A DNA stretch of 64,000 nt. Origin: Haloplasmataceae bacterium (lineage in GTDB: Bacteria > Bacillota_I > Bacilli_A > Haloplasmatales > Haloplasmataceae). Under the pieces are notes generated by a model. It was not told the origin of the DNA and made no database searches. It was given only the letters and a program-made list of their open reading frames with translations. A program made the translations under genes and the position numbers. This document shows positions 54,238 to 63,261 of this stretch, one piece after another. Every line of letters starts with the position of its first letter. Position 1 is the first letter of the stretch. The stretch spans positions 1 through 64,000 of the forward strand of contig JARDZP010000002.1 in the NCBI GenBank assembly GCA_029240795.1, read 5' to 3'.

Positions 54238-55932
54238 TTAGAAATTAGAATCATCGACACTGTCAAGGTATTCAACAATTTTTGGCATAATAGCTTTAAT
54301 ACATCCGTCTTCAAATGGATTTTTTAAACCAGCTTGTTTTACTAATTCAACAAATGATTTACTTCCGCCTGTTTGACATAATTTAATATAACTTTGCCAA
54401 GCCTCATCATGATTTTCTTGATCTTTAACCCAATATTGTAAAGCACAAACTTGTGCTAATGTGTAATCAATATAATAGAAAGGACTTGAGAAGATATGTC
54501 CTTGTCTAAACCAATAGCCGCCTCTTTCTAAGAAATCATTACCTTCATAATCTTTATAAGGTAAATATTTTCTTTCGATTTCGCGCCATTTTGCTTTTCT
54601 TTGATTAGGCGTTGCTTCTGGATTTTCATAAACAAAGTGTTGGAATTCATCAACAGTTACACCATAAGGAATGAAAGTAATTGCGCCAGCTAAATGAGAG
54701 AATTTATATTTTGGTTCATCTTCTTTAAAGAATAAGTTCATCCATGGCCAAGCAAAAAATTCCATACTCATTGAATGAATTTCACAAGCTTCAAGTGTTG
54801 GCCATAAATATTCGGGAACTTCATATTTACGACTAGAATAAACTTGGAATGCATGACCTGCTTCATGAGTTAAGACATCAACATCTCCACTAGTACCATT
54901 AAAATTAGAGAAAATAAATGGTGATTTATAGTCATTAATATATGTACAATAACCTCCACCTTGTTTACCTTTTTTAGAAATTAAGTCTAAAAGTCCGTTA
55001 TCAACCATATAATTAAAGAATTCATCAGTTTCTTTAGATAATTCTTTATACATTTTTTTCGCTTTTTCAATTAAGAATGGTTCATCACCTTTAGGTTTCG
55101 CATTACCAGTTAGATATTCAAGTGGTAAATCGTAATATTTAAGATCATTGACACCTAAACGTTTCTTTTGTTTATCAACTAATTTTCCGGCAACAGGTAC
55201 TAAATCCTCATAAACTTGATTACGATAATTCGCAACCATTTTTGAATCATAGTCAGTGCGGTTAAAACGTGCATAACCTAAATCAACGAAGTTATTAAAG
55301 CCTAATTTTTTAGCGATAACTGTCCGTACTTTTACCATTTCGTCATAAATACGATCAATTTCAGCTTCGTTATCTGTAAAGAATTTAGTAGTTGCGATTT
55401 GTGCTGCTTTTCTTACTTCACGATCTTTTGATTGTGAAAATGGAGTCATTTGTGATAAGTTTCTTTCTTCACCTTCAAACATAATTTTTGCTGAAGACAC
55501 TAATTTACCATATTGACTTACTAATTTATTCTCTTTTTGTAAATCTTCAATAATAACAGGTGAGAATGTTTTTAATGTAATTTCAGCTAAATCAAATAAA
55601 TGTTTACCCCATTTAGCTTCTAAATCTTTTCTAAATTTGGAATTAACTAAAGCTTTATAATATTTACTAATTAATTCTTGGTATTTAGGTGATATTTCGT
55701 CTATAAAATCATTTTCTTTATCATAAAATTCATCGGTTGTATCAATTGAATGACGAATTGAAACAAGGGTCGCTTGAGTTTCAAAATAATTTCTAATTTC
55801 AATTATTTCTTTCATAGCTAAGTCTTGTTTTTCAAAACTTTTGGCGTTAGAAAAATGTTCTAGTAATCCATTAAATTTTTCCCCAACTTCTTCAAAATTG
55901 GGTCTTTCGTATTTAAATTCTTTAAATCCCAT
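54238..55932 (-). CDS. pepF: Oligoendopeptidase F-like M3 metallopeptidase
   Basis: Cytoplasmic M3B metallopeptidase, 564 residues, breaking short peptides. N-terminal helical lid (about 1-200) and catalytic domain with HEAGHAFQ (about 367-374, His-Glu-x2-His) and the downstream third ligand Glu in EACEIHSMSMEFF (about 395-407). GTSGDVDVLTHEAGH is intact. Family length. Monocistronic with AAGGAGG. Confidence 0.93.
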   Translation of the reverse strand: MGFKEFKYERPNFEEVGEKFNGLLEHFSNAKSFEKQDLAMKEIIEIRNYFETQATLVSIRHSIDTTDEFYDKENDFIDEISPKYQELISKYYKALVNSKFRKDLEAKWGKHLFDLAEITLKTFSPVIIEDLQKENKLVSQYGKLVSSAKIMFEGEERNLSQMTPFSQSKDREVRKAAQIATTKFFTDNEAEIDRIYDEMVKVRTVIAKKLGFNNFVDLGYARFNRTDYDSKMVANYRNQVYEDLVPVAGKLVDKQKKRLGVNDLKYYDLPLEYLTGNAKPKGDEPFLIEKAKKMYKELSKETDEFFNYMVDNGLLDLISKKGKQGGGYCTYINDYKSPFIFSNFNGTSGDVDVLTHEAGHAFQVYSSRKYEVPEYLWPTLEACEIHSMSMEFFAWPWMNLFFKEDEPKYKFSHLAGAITFIPYGVTVDEFQHFVYENPEATPNQRKAKWREIERKYLPYKDYEGNDFLERGGYWFRQGHIFSSPFYYIDYTLAQVCALQYWVKDQENHDEAWQSYIKLCQTGGSKSFVELVKQAGLKNPFEDGCIKAIMPKIVEYLDSVDDSNF

Positions 55933-56089
55933 TTTTTTCCTCCTTGATAATTTAATTTATTATAATCTTCATTCCATCTTATGTCAATAATAAGGCTGTA
56001 ATACTAGCAAATTCATCATTCCAGAAATAGTGTGATGATTTGATACAAGTATAGTATATGATTATTAATTATTATTTAAAATAAAAAAG

Positions 56090-56114
56090 CCTAAATTACA
56101 CTAAGTAATTTAGG
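56090..56114 (-). terminator. Terminator of typA
   Basis: CCTAAATTAC and GTAATTTAGG form a ten-bp stem with a five-base loop; T-rich on the minus-strand outlet (56083-56089 are A on the plus strand). Confidence 0.82.
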
Positions 56115-56126
56115 TTTAAATTTATA

Positions 56127-57959
56127 TTAATCTAATTCTTCTTCAATAACACCTTTATGATTTCTTCTACGTTCAAGTTCAGTTAAAAATCTTTTTCTTA
56201 AACGAATATCGACTGGTGTAACTTCAACTAACTCATCATCATTTATGAATTCTAGAGCTTCTTCAATTGTAAATGTTCTTGCAGTAGATAAACGCATAGC
56301 TTCATCAGTACCTGAAGAACGCATATTAGACATTTTTTTATTTTTACATGCATTAACAGTTAAATCATTATTACGGTTATTCATACCTACAATCATACCT
56401 TCGTATAATTTAGTTCCTGGAGTAACGAATAATATTCCTCTTTCACTGATATTGAAAAGACCATAGGTCATTGCTTCACCAGTTTCTTTAGAGATTAATG
56501 CTCCATTTGCTCTTTGTGGTATTTCACCTTTATAATCATCATATCCTTCGATATGTCTTATTAAAGTTCCTTCTCCACGTGTATCATTAATAAATTCACT
56601 TCTAAATCCGATTAATCCTCTAGTAGGTACATTATATTCAATTCTAGAATATCCATTTTCGATATTCATTGTAATCATAGTACCTTTTCTTAAAGTTAAT
56701 TTAGTAATAATTGTTCCACTATAGTGATCAGGAGAAATCGTAATTACACGTTCAATTGGTTCTTGAATTTTTCCATTATGTCTATGTAAAATAACTTCTG
56801 GTTTTGATATAGCTAGTTCGAATCCTTCTCTACGCATATTTTCAATTAAAATAGATAGATGAAGTTCACCACGACCTGAAACTTTATATCCTTCAACATC
56901 ATCAAGAGGTTCTACTCTTAACCCTACGTTTACTTCAAGTTCTTTTTCTAATCTTGATTTTAAATGTCTAGTAGTTAAAAATTTACCAGATTTACCAGCA
57001 AACGGTGACTTATTAACTAAAAAGTTCATTGATAGTGTTGGTTCTTCAATTTTAATTAATTCCATTGGTTGAACATTAAATTCATCACAAATTGTTTCAC
57101 CAATTGAAATATCACTAATACCAGAAAGAACAACAATGTCACCACTAACAGCTTCTTTTACAGAAACACGTTTTAAACCATTATAGACAAAGACTTGAGA
57201 TATTTTTTGTTTAACGATCTTACCATCATGTCTAGAAACAGATACAATTTGTCCTTCTTTAATTTTACCTTTATAAATACGCCCAATTCCAAGTCTACCA
57301 ATGTAATCATCATATCCTAGTGTTGATACTTGCATTTGCAAGGGTTCATTAGTTAAATCTGGGTATGGTTGTACATGTTTGATAATTGTTTCAAATAATG
57401 GAGCGATACTATTACTATCATCTTCCATTTCATATTTAACAATTCCTTCACGAGCTACACCATATAAAATTGGGAAGTTTAATTGTTCATCATTTGCCTT
57501 TAAATCGACGAATAAGTCAAATACTAAGTCAACAACTTCCTCAGCACGTTGATCTTTCTTATCAATTTTATTAATTAATAAAATTGGTCTTAATCCTAAT
57601 TCTAATGATTTATGTAAAACAAAGCGTGTTTGAGGCATTGGTCCTTCGCTAGAGTCAACTAACAAAACAACAGTATCTACTGTTTTAATGATTCTTTCAA
57701 CTTCAGAAGAAAAATCGGCATGCCCAGGTGTATCTACTATATTTATTTTATAGTCTTTATACATAATTGAACAGTTTTTAGAATAGATAGTAATGCCTCT
57801 TTCTCTTTCTAAGTCGTTACTATCCATTACCTGTTCTACAACATCTTCATTTTCGCGAAAAACACCACTTTGCGATAAAAAAGCGTCGACAAGTGTTGAT
57901 TTACCAGCATCAACATGGGCAATTACCGCAATGTTGATTATTTTACTTTTATTTTCCAT
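56127..57959 (-). CDS. typA: Ribosome-associated GTPase TypA/BipA
   Basis: Translational GTPase that binds 70S ribosomes and assists subunit assembly under cold or stress. 610 residues: G1 AHVDAGKST (about 10), G2 ERERGITIYSKNCSI, G3 DTPGHADF (about 72), G4 NKIDKKDQR (about 128), domain II, EF-G-like domains III and V (GRGELHLSILIENMRREGFE, about 360), and the BipA-specific C-terminal domain (about 490-600). Start ATG 57959, preceded by AGGTGGT. Confidence 0.97.
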   Translation of the reverse strand: MENKSKIINIAVIAHVDAGKSTLVDAFLSQSGVFRENEDVVEQVMDSNDLERERGITIYSKNCSIMYKDYKINIVDTPGHADFSSEVERIIKTVDTVVLLVDSSEGPMPQTRFVLHKSLELGLRPILLINKIDKKDQRAEEVVDLVFDLFVDLKANDEQLNFPILYGVAREGIVKYEMEDDSNSIAPLFETIIKHVQPYPDLTNEPLQMQVSTLGYDDYIGRLGIGRIYKGKIKEGQIVSVSRHDGKIVKQKISQVFVYNGLKRVSVKEAVSGDIVVLSGISDISIGETICDEFNVQPMELIKIEEPTLSMNFLVNKSPFAGKSGKFLTTRHLKSRLEKELEVNVGLRVEPLDDVEGYKVSGRGELHLSILIENMRREGFELAISKPEVILHRHNGKIQEPIERVITISPDHYSGTIITKLTLRKGTMITMNIENGYSRIEYNVPTRGLIGFRSEFINDTRGEGTLIRHIEGYDDYKGEIPQRANGALISKETGEAMTYGLFNISERGILFVTPGTKLYEGMIVGMNNRNNDLTVNACKNKKMSNMRSSGTDEAMRLSTARTFTIEEALEFINDDELVEVTPVDIRLRKRFLTELERRRNHKGVIEEELD

Positions 57960-58011
57960 TAAGCTACCACCTTTTTTTAAGTCCACATTACATTTTAAAC
58001 TTATATTATAA

Positions 58012-58270
58012 TAATTACAACATTTATTTACACAAAAACGCTTTTATTATATTTTTTACATATTTAACAATTTAAATTATAAATTAGTTAAAAATAATAA
58101 TGGAAAAAAATGAAAATTTTATTAAAATAAAATTAAATTTATGAATTTATCAAATAATATAAAGCAAATATAAAAAAAATGAAAATTTTTTCAATAAAAG
58201 TTGAGAATTATGAAAAAATAGATTAAAATTAAAATGTTATAAAATTAAAAAAATGAAAGGTTGATATTTA
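58012..58270. other. Extremely AT-rich upstream region of the yebC-like gene
   Basis: About 260 bp almost without G or C, with spaced A-tracts (AAAAAAATGAAAATTTT occurring twice, about 58104 and 58175). Nothing coding. Likely a curved promoter region for the divergent typA and yebC-like genes. Confidence 0.5.
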
Positions 58271-58990
58271 ATGGGAAGAGCATTTGAAGTACGTAAAGCA
58301 TCTATGGCTAAAACTAATGCTGTAAAAACTAAAATTTATTCTCGCTATGGGAAAGAAATTTATTTAGCAGCTAAAGCAGGAGTTCCTGACCCGGATATGA
58401 ATCTTACTTTAAAAAGAGTAATCGAGAAAGCCAAAAAGGCTCAAGTACCCAGTGATATTATAAAACGTAATATTGACAAAGCAAGTAGTGGAGCTGGTGA
58501 ATCATACACAGCAGTAAGATATGAAGGCTTTGGTCCTGGTGCAGCAACAATCATCGTGGACTGCTTAACAGATAATGTAAATCGTACAGTTGGTGATGTT
58601 CGTAATTGTTTTACGAAAACAAAAAATAAAATGGGTGTCAGTGGTTCAGTATCATTTATGTTTAATAATATTTCAATTGTAAGTTTTAGCGGCTTAAACG
58701 AAGAAGAAGTTTTAGAAGCCTTAGTAACAGCTGAAGTTGATGTTAATGATATTGAAGTCGAAGAAGACACAGTAACACTTTATGGTGCTGCGACAGACCT
58801 TCATAAAATTAGAGGAGCTATTGAAACTTTTAAACCAGAAATCGAAATTGATATCGATGAAATCACAATGCTTCCAATGAACTATACTAAACTTGAAGGT
58901 GAAGAATTAGAAAACTTCAATCGTTTATTAACTATGTTAGATGAACTTGATGATGTTCAAGAAGTTTATCATAATGTTGAATTAGAATAA
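58271..58990 (+). CDS. YebC/PmpR-family protein (YeeN type)
   Basis: 239 residues. Start MGRAFEVRKASMAKTNAVKTKIYSRYGKEIYLAAKAG (first segments only shown) and KKAQVPSDIIKRNIDKASSG, GFGPGAATIIVDCLTDNVNRT are typical; YebC-family proteins act as transcriptional regulators and have recently been tied to relieving ribosome stalling. YeeN subtype by length and the SYTAVRYEGFGP segment. Monocistronic with a clear terminator. Confidence 0.93.
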   Translation: MGRAFEVRKASMAKTNAVKTKIYSRYGKEIYLAAKAGVPDPDMNLTLKRVIEKAKKAQVPSDIIKRNIDKASSGAGESYTAVRYEGFGPGAATIIVDCLTDNVNRTVGDVRNCFTKTKNKMGVSGSVSFMFNNISIVSFSGLNEEEVLEALVTAEVDVNDIEVEEDTVTLYGAATDLHKIRGAIETFKPEIEIDIDEITMLPMNYTKLEGEELENFNRLLTMLDELDDVQEVYHNVELE

Positions 58991-59000
58991 TAAAAATTAA

Positions 59001-59022
59001 GAGATGCAAAAAATTGCATCTC
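59001..59022 (+). terminator. Terminator of the yebC-like gene
   Basis: GAGATGC, AAAAAATT, GCATCTC hairpin followed by TTTTATTTTTT. Confidence 0.85.
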
Positions 59023-59031
59023 TTTTATTTT

Positions 59032-59704
59032 TTATGATACTTCTCTTAAATTTTCAAACTCTAAATGATGAGGGTTTTCATTACTAAAGTCTGTAATATA
59101 ATTTAGTATACAGTTTCGGACATGATGTCACTTTTACCTTGGTACCGTAATACAGCAAAGCAAGCATATGGTGCAACTTTTTAAGAATAGTATTAATATA
59201 AGCCAGTAGGTCTTAAAATACTTTAAGGACCCCTCGGAGGTGGCCATGGCCACTCGCTAATGTGTGCTAAAAATAAATTTTCAGGAACATTTAGATTTTC
59301 TTCTTTAAATTTACAGTACTTTAATCAGTTATCTTATTGAATTTTAACGAATGTAACTCTTTTTTCATCATATTCAGCTAAACTATACTTCTTAACTACT
59401 TGATCATAAAAGTCTTCAAATTCGATTTTTGGAACTTGATAATATCGAATAAGGGGTTATGACTTTTTATATTTCTTCATCCCCACGCCCACCTGCGATA
59501 AACACATCACAAATATAAACATCATCTACTGTTAATTTATAAGGTCCAGCTGAACTTTTAGGAGTCAAAAAAGTAAACAACTCCCCTCTTTTTATTTCCA
59601 CAACTTCATCACAAAATTAAATTTTCACAATAGAGCTATTACTACTCCCCCAAATAGGAATGTTTCAATTTCGTTGTAAAAATTGCTGCTCATTTTAAAC
59701 TCAT
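59032..59704 (-). pseudogene. Decayed sialate O-acetylesterase
   Basis: Minus-strand frames broken by several stops and shifts still read: GSSNSSIVKI and GPYKLTVDDVYICDVFIAGG (the strand-rich N-terminal domain of sialate O-acetylesterases), then IRYYQVPKIEFEDFYDQVV (family pattern [IV]-R-x-[YF]-x-V-P) and VLRYQGKSDIMSETVYTKLYYRL (family W-Y-Q-G-E-S/N block). Frame changes occur at about 59465 and again downstream; no intact start. GC-rich island at 59230-59260 (a short GGACCCCTCGGAGGTGGCCATG piece) stands out from the AT background. No longer a gene. Confidence 0.65.
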
Positions 59705-59813
59705 GATTTTCTCCCTTTATAAAAATATTCTTTATACATTTATTATTTTATAATATAATTAAATATAATTCAAATAATAAAAAAGATTAATATATAAAAA
59801 TAGGAGTGAGAAT

Positions 59814-60539
59814 ATGGGATTTTATGAAGAAATTTCCAAATATTATGATTATATCTTTCCAACTGGTAATGAGCAAATAAAGTTTATTATAAATTCAACT
59901 AACAAAGAAAATAAAAAAATTCTTGATATTGCCTGTGGTTCAGGTGGTTATGCGGTAGAACTGGCAAAACAAGGATTTATATTATCAGCTGTTGATTTAG
60001 ATCAAACAATGATTAACTTAACAAAAGGAAAAGCTAAAGGTTTAAATATTACTCTAAAAACATATTTAGCTGATATGCTTAATATCGATATTATTGAAGA
60101 TTCTAAGTTTAATGTGATATACTGTATTGGTAATTCATTAGCACATTTAAATGATTTAATTGAAGTAAATACTTTTCTTAAAAAAACCTATGGGCTTCTA
60201 GCTGATGAGGGTTATTTAATTGTCCAAATCATCAATTTTGACCGGGTATTAGAAAAAGGAATCAGTGAGTTACCGACAATTACTAATAATGAAATTGGTT
60301 TAACATTTGAAAGAAAGTATATTCACAAAGAAAATAAAATTTTATTTAATACAATCCTTAAAGTAAATGACAAACTATTAGATAATAATATTCCTTTATT
60401 ACCAATAAAAAGTGATGAGATATTAAAATTACTTTCAAATAATAACTATCAAGATATTGAAACATTTGGTGACTTTAAACAAACAAAATATGATCCTTTA
60501 GAATCCTATCATCTCGTCATAAAGGCAAAAAAGAAATAA
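59814..60539 (+). CDS. SAM-dependent methyltransferase
   Basis: 241 residues, class I methyltransferase fold: motif I ILDIACGSGGYAVELAKQGF (about 37-56), DLDQTMINLTKGKAKG (about 61-76), VIYCIGNSLAHLND (about 100-113, post I/II). Substrate not identifiable. ATG with AGGAGTG upstream; monocistronic. Confidence 0.85.
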   Translation: MGFYEEISKYYDYIFPTGNEQIKFIINSTNKENKKILDIACGSGGYAVELAKQGFILSAVDLDQTMINLTKGKAKGLNITLKTYLADMLNIDIIEDSKFNVIYCIGNSLAHLNDLIEVNTFLKKTYGLLADEGYLIVQIINFDRVLEKGISELPTITNNEIGLTFERKYIHKENKILFNTILKVNDKLLDNNIPLLPIKSDEILKLLSNNNYQDIETFGDFKQTKYDPLESYHLVIKAKKK

Positions 60540-60587
60540 AATAACTATAAAAAGATTACTTCTTTATCAGGTTCTTCCTTAAGTTAG

Positions 60588-60659
60588 GGTATTGTATTAA
60601 TGATAAATGGCTATTCGCTTGATTTTCGAATAGCCATTATTGTTTATACAATTTTTAAC
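60588..60659 (+). repeat. Direct repeat copy 1 with hairpin
   Basis: 72 bp: GGTATTGTATTAATGATAAATGG start, a 12-bp-stem hairpin AATGGCTATTCG / CGAATAGCCATT (60606-60638), and the end TACAATTTTTAAC. A second copy is at 61297-61367. Similarity continues weakly to about 60690 (GTTATCCAA ... TCAAGA). The hairpin may terminate the methyltransferase or the leftward GyrI-like transcript. Confidence 0.78.
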
Positions 60660-60718
60660 TTCAACAAGGTCAGTTATCCAATTTCAAGATATTTCCTTAA
60701 AGTTCCCTTTAATGTTTA

Positions 60719-61159
60719 CTATTTTATTTTTATTGGTACATAATAATCCATTTGCTCATATCCGAGAGCTTTACTAGCTGATGGTGGAGTAGGGATATTG
60801 CCTAAATATGTACGAGAGGAATCTTCCTCAAAACAGCTTTTTTCTTTAATGAAATTTTTTATCACACTGATCACTTCGGTAGAATCATTTCCATCTATTT
60901 CAGAAGCAACAGCATATAAGCCACCAGGGAAGTCTATAATATGGAAATCATCTGGTACATTCATTCCGTCGTCGTACATGTAATACCATACAAATCCTCC
61001 TTTCTCACTGTCAAACCACATAAAATCTTTAGGAAACATTTTTCTTGGCAAAGTACTGAACCATTCATTAAATTGTTCAAGTTTACCATCACCAAACATA
61101 CCACATGGAGAGGATACCATTTTACAAGTAGGGATTTCATAAATACGAACATTTTCCAT
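60719..61159 (-). CDS. GyrI-like small-molecule-binding protein
   Basis: 146 residues matching the effector-binding/GyrI-like domain found alone or in AraC-type regulators: ENVRIYEIPTCKMVSS, FPGGLYAVASEIDG, YYVPIK. Such stand-alone proteins bind drug-like ligands; function unknown. ATG with AAGGAG. It lies between two copies of a 72-bp repeat and is a likely accessory gene. Confidence 0.82.
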   Translation of the reverse strand: MENVRIYEIPTCKMVSSPCGMFGDGKLEQFNEWFSTLPRKMFPKDFMWFDSEKGGFVWYYMYDDGMNVPDDFHIIDFPGGLYAVASEIDGNDSTEVISVIKNFIKEKSCFEEDSSRTYLGNIPTPPSASKALGYEQMDYYVPIKIK

Positions 61160-61296
61160 TTCATTCTCCTTATAAATTAATTATAATAGCGTAATTTTTA
61201 TCTTGTTAGTTTTATTATAATTTTTCAACAAGAAAAGTAAATAAAAACTAACTATATAATAAAAAATTAGCTTTTTAAGTATCCTCCTTATGCTAA

Positions 61297-61367
61297 GGTA
61301 TTATATGAATGATAAATGGCTATTCGTTTGATATCGAATAGCCTTTATTTATTATACAATTTTTAAC
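61297..61367 (+). repeat. Direct repeat copy 2 with hairpin
   Basis: 71 bp: GGTATTATATGAATGATAAATGG, hairpin AATGGCTATTCG / CGAATAGCC (61315-61343), and TACAATTTTTAAC. Direct copy of 60588-60659, 709 bp away. Similarity weakly extends to GTTATCCAAAGTCAAGA near 61400. Confidence 0.78.
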
Positions 61368-61494
61368 CGATTATTTATTCAAATAGGACTGTTATCCAAA
61401 GTCAAGAAAGAACCCTTTATCAAAGTAATCTTTTTAAATATTTTAAGTAATCAATAACAACTTCAAAATACATAGATGCAATCATGTTATCTAT

Positions 61495-61740
61495 TTAAAT
61501 GATAAATCCATCTTCAACTCTTTCTATTGTTAAAAGTTCATTTCTAGTACCTGTTTTACTTAATGCATATACATTACATGCTTTATATTTAGTTGGAAAA
61601 AAAAGTGAGCCATAAATTTGTTCAATTCGTACCGGACCAGTACCTACATCTTTTAAAACATGTCCTTTCCCAAACCTTGATCATTAACACATTCACCAAT
61701 CGTTGTTATTAAAATTGGTAACACTTTTTATATATAAATT
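61495..61740 (-). pseudogene. C-terminal fragment of an unknown, possibly carbohydrate-active, protein
   Basis: A minus-strand open stretch of about 58 codons without a start (GHVLKDVGTGPVRIEQIYGS ... KACNVYALSKTGTRNELL ... VEDGFII) ends at TAA (61495-61497). Upstream, in another frame, LITTIGECVNDQGLGK reads on, so a frameshift separates the pieces. The VYALSKTGTR pattern resembles the C-terminal beta domain of some glycoside hydrolases. Low confidence. Confidence 0.35.
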
Positions 61741-61964
61741 ATGGTATTCAAATATTTACAATAATAAGAGTGACTACTTGATAGGGAGCAGTTCACAGGA
61801 GGTATAATTTCTATTTTTGATTTTTAATCCATTTTCATCACATCATTTTTTATTGATTTATTAGCACTATCTAAACATTTTTACCAACCGGAAAAGAAAA
61901 GATCCCAGTGGTTAACCCGAGCTCAGTCTTTGTAAGGTTTTGTTATTTAAAATAATGAGTCATT

Positions 61965-62570
61965 TTATATTTTGTTGTTCAATTGATGTAATACTATTCC
62001 AATATTTTTATCATATTCTTTCTTATCTGATAAATTAAATGATAATAAAATCTTACTTCTTTTCAAATAATAAATCTCAACACTCTTACTATCATCATTT
62101 TCTAAAAAGGTATTGTAAATTATTTTTCGTTTTTCTAATGACATTATTAATCGAACAAACTGCTTTTCATTAGAATCGTTAAGAAAATATATCTTAAATC
62201 TATCAACTATCTTGTCTTTAGGATAAAATTTCGCAACATTACTGTGACCAAGCCATCCTGACCAAGAATTTTCAATTTTAAAATCATTTATCTTTACTGT
62301 TTGTTTTATTACGTCACTTTTTTTCATATCAATAAACTCTAAAATTGCTAGTCCATAATGTAAGAATATAGCTAGTAAGAAATAAACAACAGTAAATAAA
62401 ATGGTAAATAAAACATACTGTCCATTTTCATAAATGAGACAAAAGTATAAAAGCCAAATCAATCCCAATAACACTAAATCAATTGTAAAAGCTCTTATTG
62501 CTTCTTTAAAATACGCCTGTATATTGCCTTTAGCAAATTCGTTCTTGAAATTATTTACCATGTAGTCCAC
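61965..62570 (-). CDS. Two-helix membrane protein of unknown function
   Basis: 201 residues with two membrane helices (about 28-46 and 50-72) near the N-terminus and a cytoplasmic basic domain (about 80-201) rich in Lys and Ser. Not recognised. Precedes the DUF1877 gene's downstream gap on the same strand by 47 bp and may be co-transcribed with it. Confidence 0.5.
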   Translation of the reverse strand: MDYMVNNFKNEFAKGNIQAYFKEAIRAFTIDLVLLGLIWLLYFCLIYENGQYVLFTILFTVVYFLLAIFLHYGLAILEFIDMKKSDVIKQTVKINDFKIENSWSGWLGHSNVAKFYPKDKIVDRFKIYFLNDSNEKQFVRLIMSLEKRKIIYNTFLENDDSKSVEIYYLKRSKILLSFNLSDKKEYDKNIGIVLHQLNNKI

Positions 62571-62617
62571 CTTATATATTCTTTCATATTTCCTCCCAAA
62601 CTGAAATTTATTATAAA

Positions 62618-63103
62618 TTAACTTAAATAAAGCAATACCGCTTCATGATTTTCTGCTGCTTTATTATAAAAGTTCACTAATAATACATAGTATTCAATCA
62701 AATATTCTAAATCTTCTTCTTCATCCCAAACATCAGGATAAATATGTTTTTTTATAAACTTCTTAGGATTATATTTTTTCTTTAATTTATCAATACTTAT
62801 CTTATTCAAATATCTCGCCAATACAACCACTTGATCAATTGTTAAATAACGGGCAGGTCCATAACCTATTTCATCACCAATTGCGGTTCCACCCAATACA
62901 GCATTAAATAATGGTTTTCTCCCACGCCATACTTTTCCATTTAATAAATAGTGAATACCGTGCCACGCTTTGTCAATATCAAAAAAACTTTCATCGTAGT
63001 GATCATCATCAGGATATATTATATCTTCAATGAATGATGGATCAAGGATAATTTTATTTAAATCGTGTTGCGTGATTCTTTTGTAACAACCTACCATTGA
63101 CAT
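62618..63103 (-). CDS. DUF1877 (YfbM) family protein
   Basis: 161 residues. The pattern FFDIDKAWHGIHYLLNGKVWRG and GPARYLTIDQVVVLARYL match DUF1877 (YfbM), a family of unknown function common in bacteria with many small accessory genes. Ends with the hydrophilic AAENHEAVLLYLS tail. A ribosome-binding GGTGGG precedes the start. Confidence 0.85.
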   Translation of the reverse strand: MSMVGCYKRITQHDLNKIILDPSFIEDIIYPDDDHYDESFFDIDKAWHGIHYLLNGKVWRGRKPLFNAVLGGTAIGDEIGYGPARYLTIDQVVVLARYLNKISIDKLKKKYNPKKFIKKHIYPDVWDEEEDLEYLIEYYVLLVNFYNKAAENHEAVLLYLS

Positions 63104-63261
63104 ATTTATCCCACCTTTTTTTTATATCATATTATAACATATTTAATATCTTTTAATGTAAAAACATGCGAAATATGTTGACATATTTTTACTTTTTTTA
63201 TATTGACAATTTACAAGCGATAAATGATAATAAACTTGAAGTCTGAATGAGGAGAAGTTAT

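Noticed and set aside
57793-58011. Plus-strand frame at the typA start
   Set aside because: Antisense shadow of the typA GTP-binding region.
60941-61180. Plus-strand frames opposite the GyrI-like gene
   Set aside because: Antisense shadows without ribosome-binding sites or homology.
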